Shown here piece after piece: positions 6,385 to 8,628 of a stretch of DNA of 8,628 bases. Every line of letters begins with the position of its first letter. The stretch's first letter is position 1. Source of the stretch: JBLIAZ01 sp047632015 (GTDB lineage: Bacteria; Bacteroidota; Bacteroidia; Flavobacteriales_C; GCA-002722245). The notes under the pieces are model-generated. The model did not search any database and was not told where the DNA came from. It saw only the letters and a program-made list of their open reading frames with translations. The stretch covers positions 1-8,628 of the forward strand of contig JBLIBC010000108.1 of the NCBI GenBank assembly GCA_047632015.1, read 5' to 3'. Position numbers and translations under genes: made by a program.

Positions 6385-7971
6385 ATGTTAACAGTATCAA
6401 ATCTAACGCTTCAATTCGGCAAAAGAATCTTGTTCGACGAAGTAAACTTAAAATTCTCAGGAGACAACTGCTACGGGGTTATCGGAGCAAATGGTGCAGG
6501 GAAATCTACCTTTTTAAAAATATTGGCGGGTGAACTTGATGCCAACAAAGGAAATGTTCATTTAGAGCCAGGAAAAAGGATGGCGGTGCTATCTCAAGAT
6601 CACTTTGCCTTTGACGAGTACCCTGTTTTACAATCAGTAATTATGGGTCATAAGGATCTTTACGCGCTGATGCAAGAAAAAGATGCTATTTACGCAAAAG
6701 AAGACTTCTCTGACGCTGATGGTGTAAAAGCATCCGAGCTTGAAGAAAAATTTGCTGAAATGGATGGATGGAATGCCGAAAGTGATGCTGGAAGTTTATT
6801 AAGTGGATTAGGTATTGATCCTAGTTATCACTACCGTTTAGTTGGTGATTTGGAAGGAAAGGAAAAAGTGAGGGTACTCCTTGCTCAGGCTTTGTTTGGA
6901 AACCCTGATTTATTAATACTGGATGAACCTACCAATGATTTAGATTTTCAAACCATTACTTGGTTAGAGGATTTTTTATTGAATTTTAAAAACACAGTAA
7001 TTGTTGTTTCTCACGACAGGCACTTTTTGGATACTGTTTGTACTAACATTACTGATATTGATTTTAGTAAAATAAAAACTTATACTGGGAATTATACATT
7101 TTGGTATCAAAGTTCACAGCTTGCAGCAAAGCAACGTTCGGATCAGAATAAAAAGTCTGATGATAAACGAAAGGAACTTCAGGATTTTATTGCACGATTT
7201 AGTGCAAACGCTTCAAAATCCAAACAAGCGACGTCACGTAAAAAAATGTTAGAAAAGATAAATGTAGATGACATTCAAGCGTCTACTAGAAAATACCCTG
7301 CAATTATCTTTGATCAAGAAAGAGTAGCTGGAGATCAAATACTGGAGGTCGTGGGACTTACAAAAAGTTTTGAAGGAGAAAAGTTGTTAGACAACGTATC
7401 ATTTAGGCTCACAAAGGGAGACAAAATAATGTTTCACGCAAAAAACGGAAAAGTAGTATCCTTATTATTGGATATCCTAGCAGGGGAAATTGAAGCTGAC
7501 AGTGGAGAATTTAATTGGGGAACAACCATTACTAGGGCTCATGTTCCTAATGAAAATGCAAGTTATTTTGAAAAAAACTTGGACTTGGTAGATTGGTTAC
7601 GTCAATACAGTGAGGAAAAGGACGAACAGTACATTCGAGGATTTTTAGGTAAAATGTTATTCACTGGTGAAGAGGTTCATAAAATGTGTTCCGTTTTATC
7701 AGGAGGTGAAAAAGTACGTTGCATGCTGTCAAGAGCTATGCTTCAAAATCCTAATTTATTGATTTTAGACGACCCTACTAATCACTTGGATTTGGAATCG
7801 ATCACAGCGTTAAACAACTCTTTAGTTGACTACAAGGGCACTATACTATTTAATTCGCATGATCATGAGTTCGTAAACACTATAGCGAACCGGATCATTG
7901 AAATTACTCCTAACGGTATTCAAGATAAGCTGACCACTTTTGAGGAATATTTAAAAAATAAGAAAAACTAA
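6385..7971 (+). CDS. YbiT-type ABC-F ribosome-associated ATPase
   Basis: The protein has 528 residues, close to E. coli YbiT (530). Two ABC cassettes without membrane domains mark it as ABC-F, a family that binds the ribosomal E site and helps stalled or impaired translation. NBD1 (about 1-245) has an intact Walker A GANGAGKST (34-42), Gln71 of the Q-loop, Walker B LLILDEP (176-182) with catalytic Glu181, and switch His210. Its signature position (155-160) reads DLEGKE instead of LSGGE; YbiT also departs there. The linker (about 246-310) carries the family motif RFSANASKSKQATSRKK (271-287). NBD2 (about 318-528) keeps LSGGE (438-442) and His492, but its Walker A position reads AKNGKVVS (352-359), lacking two Gly and the Lys, the Q-loop Gln is missing, and Walker B is DDP (462-464), with Asp for the catalytic Glu. 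The ATG is preceded by A-rich sequence. It is the first gene of a pair with the TPR gene. Confidence 0.93.
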   Translation: MLTVSNLTLQFGKRILFDEVNLKFSGDNCYGVIGANGAGKSTFLKILAGELDANKGNVHLEPGKRMAVLSQDHFAFDEYPVLQSVIMGHKDLYALMQEKDAIYAKEDFSDADGVKASELEEKFAEMDGWNAESDAGSLLSGLGIDPSYHYRLVGDLEGKEKVRVLLAQALFGNPDLLILDEPTNDLDFQTITWLEDFLLNFKNTVIVVSHDRHFLDTVCTNITDIDFSKIKTYTGNYTFWYQSSQLAAKQRSDQNKKSDDKRKELQDFIARFSANASKSKQATSRKKMLEKINVDDIQASTRKYPAIIFDQERVAGDQILEVVGLTKSFEGEKLLDNVSFRLTKGDKIMFHAKNGKVVSLLLDILAGEIEADSGEFNWGTTITRAHVPNENASYFEKNLDLVDWLRQYSEEKDEQYIRGFLGKMLFTGEEVHKMCSVLSGGEKVRCMLSRAMLQNPNLLILDDPTNHLDLESITALNNSLVDYKGTILFNSHDHEFVNTIANRIIEITPNGIQDKLTTFEEYLKNKKN

Positions 7972-7992
7972 ATACGGAACACCATTGCTAAA

Positions 7993-8628
7993 ATGAAATT
8001 AAACGATGCAAAGCAGGCTATAAAGGATGGTGAGTTTGATCAAGCTGTAGCATTGCTGTCGGCCATGGTTAAAGAGGAAAGCGGAAACTATGAATTGTTT
8101 GCTTTACGAGCAATGGCATATAGGAAATTACACAAGTTCCAGCTGTCGATTGATGATTTTGATGCTGCCTTAAAAATTGAACCGAACAACGCTGATTTAA
8201 GATCCGAAAAAGGGGTTTCATTATTTCATTACAAAGCGCTTGATTTGGCTTTGATCGAAATGAATGCAGCAGTGGAGTTGGACCCCGAAAACCCTTACCG
8301 ATACTCAAGCAGAGCTTATATAAAAGACGCTCTTAAAGACATTGATGGTGCAATTGCTGATTATCAAAAGACAGTTGAAATTGACCCGGATGACGCTATA
8401 GCACTCAACAACTTAGGTATGCTTGAGGAAAAAAAGGGAAACATGAGCAAGGCTAAAAAACTCTTTGATCATTCTGATAAGCTTCAGGATGTTGACATGG
8501 GAAAAATTACTGAAGAGGCCGTGAAAAATGGAGGCTCAAGTTTGAGTAAAAACGAAGCTAAAAAAGAAGTTGCTGTTGCACAAAAGCATCAAGAATCAAA
8601 GCCAGCTGAGACAGTTGAGACAGTTGAG
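7993..8628 (+). CDS. TPR-repeat protein, truncated at the right edge
   Basis: An ATG at 7993 opens a frame of 212 codons that stays open to the last base, so the C-terminus lies outside the window. It starts 21 bases after the ABC-F stop on the same strand with no terminator between, so the two are probably co-transcribed. Residues 1 to about 165 are a series of tetratricopeptide repeats: a first helical pair (2-30), then units near 32-65, 66-99, 100-133 and 134-167. Typical features include alternating small and aromatic residues and the turn sequences KIEPNNAD (61-68), ELDPENPY (95-102) and EIDPDDAI (129-136). After the repeats comes a Lys/Glu/Ser-rich, probably disordered segment ending in Thr-Val-Glu repeats. 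There is no signal peptide or membrane segment in the visible part, so a cytoplasmic protein-interaction role is likely. The partner is unknown; a link to the ABC-F protein or ribosome is only suggested by position. Confidence 0.85.
   Translation, partial: MKLNDAKQAIKDGEFDQAVALLSAMVKEESGNYELFALRAMAYRKLHKFQLSIDDFDAALKIEPNNADLRSEKGVSLFHYKALDLALIEMNAAVELDPENPYRYSSRAYIKDALKDIDGAIADYQKTVEIDPDDAIALNNLGMLEEKKGNMSKAKKLFDHSDKLQDVDMGKITEEAVKNGGSSLSKNEAKKEVAVAQKHQESKPAETVETVE
8608..8628 (+). repeat. 9-bp tandem repeat at the window edge
   Basis: GAGACAGTT occurs twice in a row followed by GAG, coding for Glu-Thr-Val repeats in the tail of the TPR protein. The array may continue beyond the window, so its copy number is unknown. 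Confidence 0.6.

Noticed and set aside
8069..8308. A minus-strand open frame of 79 codons at the right end.
   Set aside because: It lies fully opposite the TPR repeats, which have clear family features in the other strand.
1..8628. A mobile element, phage or defence island that might hold a new system, with tRNA-Phe as an integration site.
   Set aside because: There is no integrase, transposase, terminal repeat or second copy of the tRNA 3' end in the window. The gene content looks like ordinary chromosome with uncharacterised envelope proteins.

Overview
This is an AT-rich window that looks like the chromosome of a member of the Bacteroidota, most likely a marine or freshwater Flavobacteriales relative. 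The evidence is combined: an outer-membrane beta-barrel of the DUF5723 type, a lipoprotein with a Bacteroidota-style lipobox, a YbiT-like ABC-F protein with the degenerate second ATPase half I recall from this phylum, start codons preceded by A-rich sequence instead of a Shine-Dalgarno, and promoter boxes matching the TAnnTTTG form used by this phylum's primary sigma factor. The species cannot be named from the sequence alone.

Layout from left to right. (1) Bases 1-295 hold the C-terminal end of an unrecognised plus-strand gene whose start lies outside the window. (2) A perfect 16-bp inverted repeat with T-tracts on both sides (322-355) serves as a bidirectional terminator between that gene and a minus-strand tRNA-Phe(GAA) at 359-431, which has its own candidate promoter box. 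(3) A minus-strand M20D amidohydrolase (486-1685) lies upstream of the tRNA. (4) A 172-bp gap contains the hairpin terminator of the next operon. (5) A minus-strand two-gene operon (6223 to 1858) encodes a 704-residue lipoprotein of unknown function followed 46 bp later by a DUF5723-like outer-membrane barrel. The barrel carries a long, highly charged Ala/Asp/Lys helical extension built on an 18-residue quasi-repeat. (6) A 161-bp divergent intergenic region has candidate promoter boxes for both directions. (7) A plus-strand pair follows: a YbiT-type ABC-F ATPase (6385-7971) and, 21 bp downstream, a TPR-repeat protein that runs off the right edge.

Functionally, the envelope pair probably works together in or at the outer membrane, with the lipoprotein made first and the barrel second. 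The ABC-F protein is expected to act on ribosomes. The tRNA and amidohydrolase are housekeeping or catabolic genes. I found no mobile element, CRISPR array, phage gene or recognisable defence system. The most interesting points are the asymmetric ATPase sites of the ABC-F protein, the repeat-built helical tail on the barrel, and the unknown lipoprotein partner with a recurring Asn-x-Phe-x-Ile-Pro motif.
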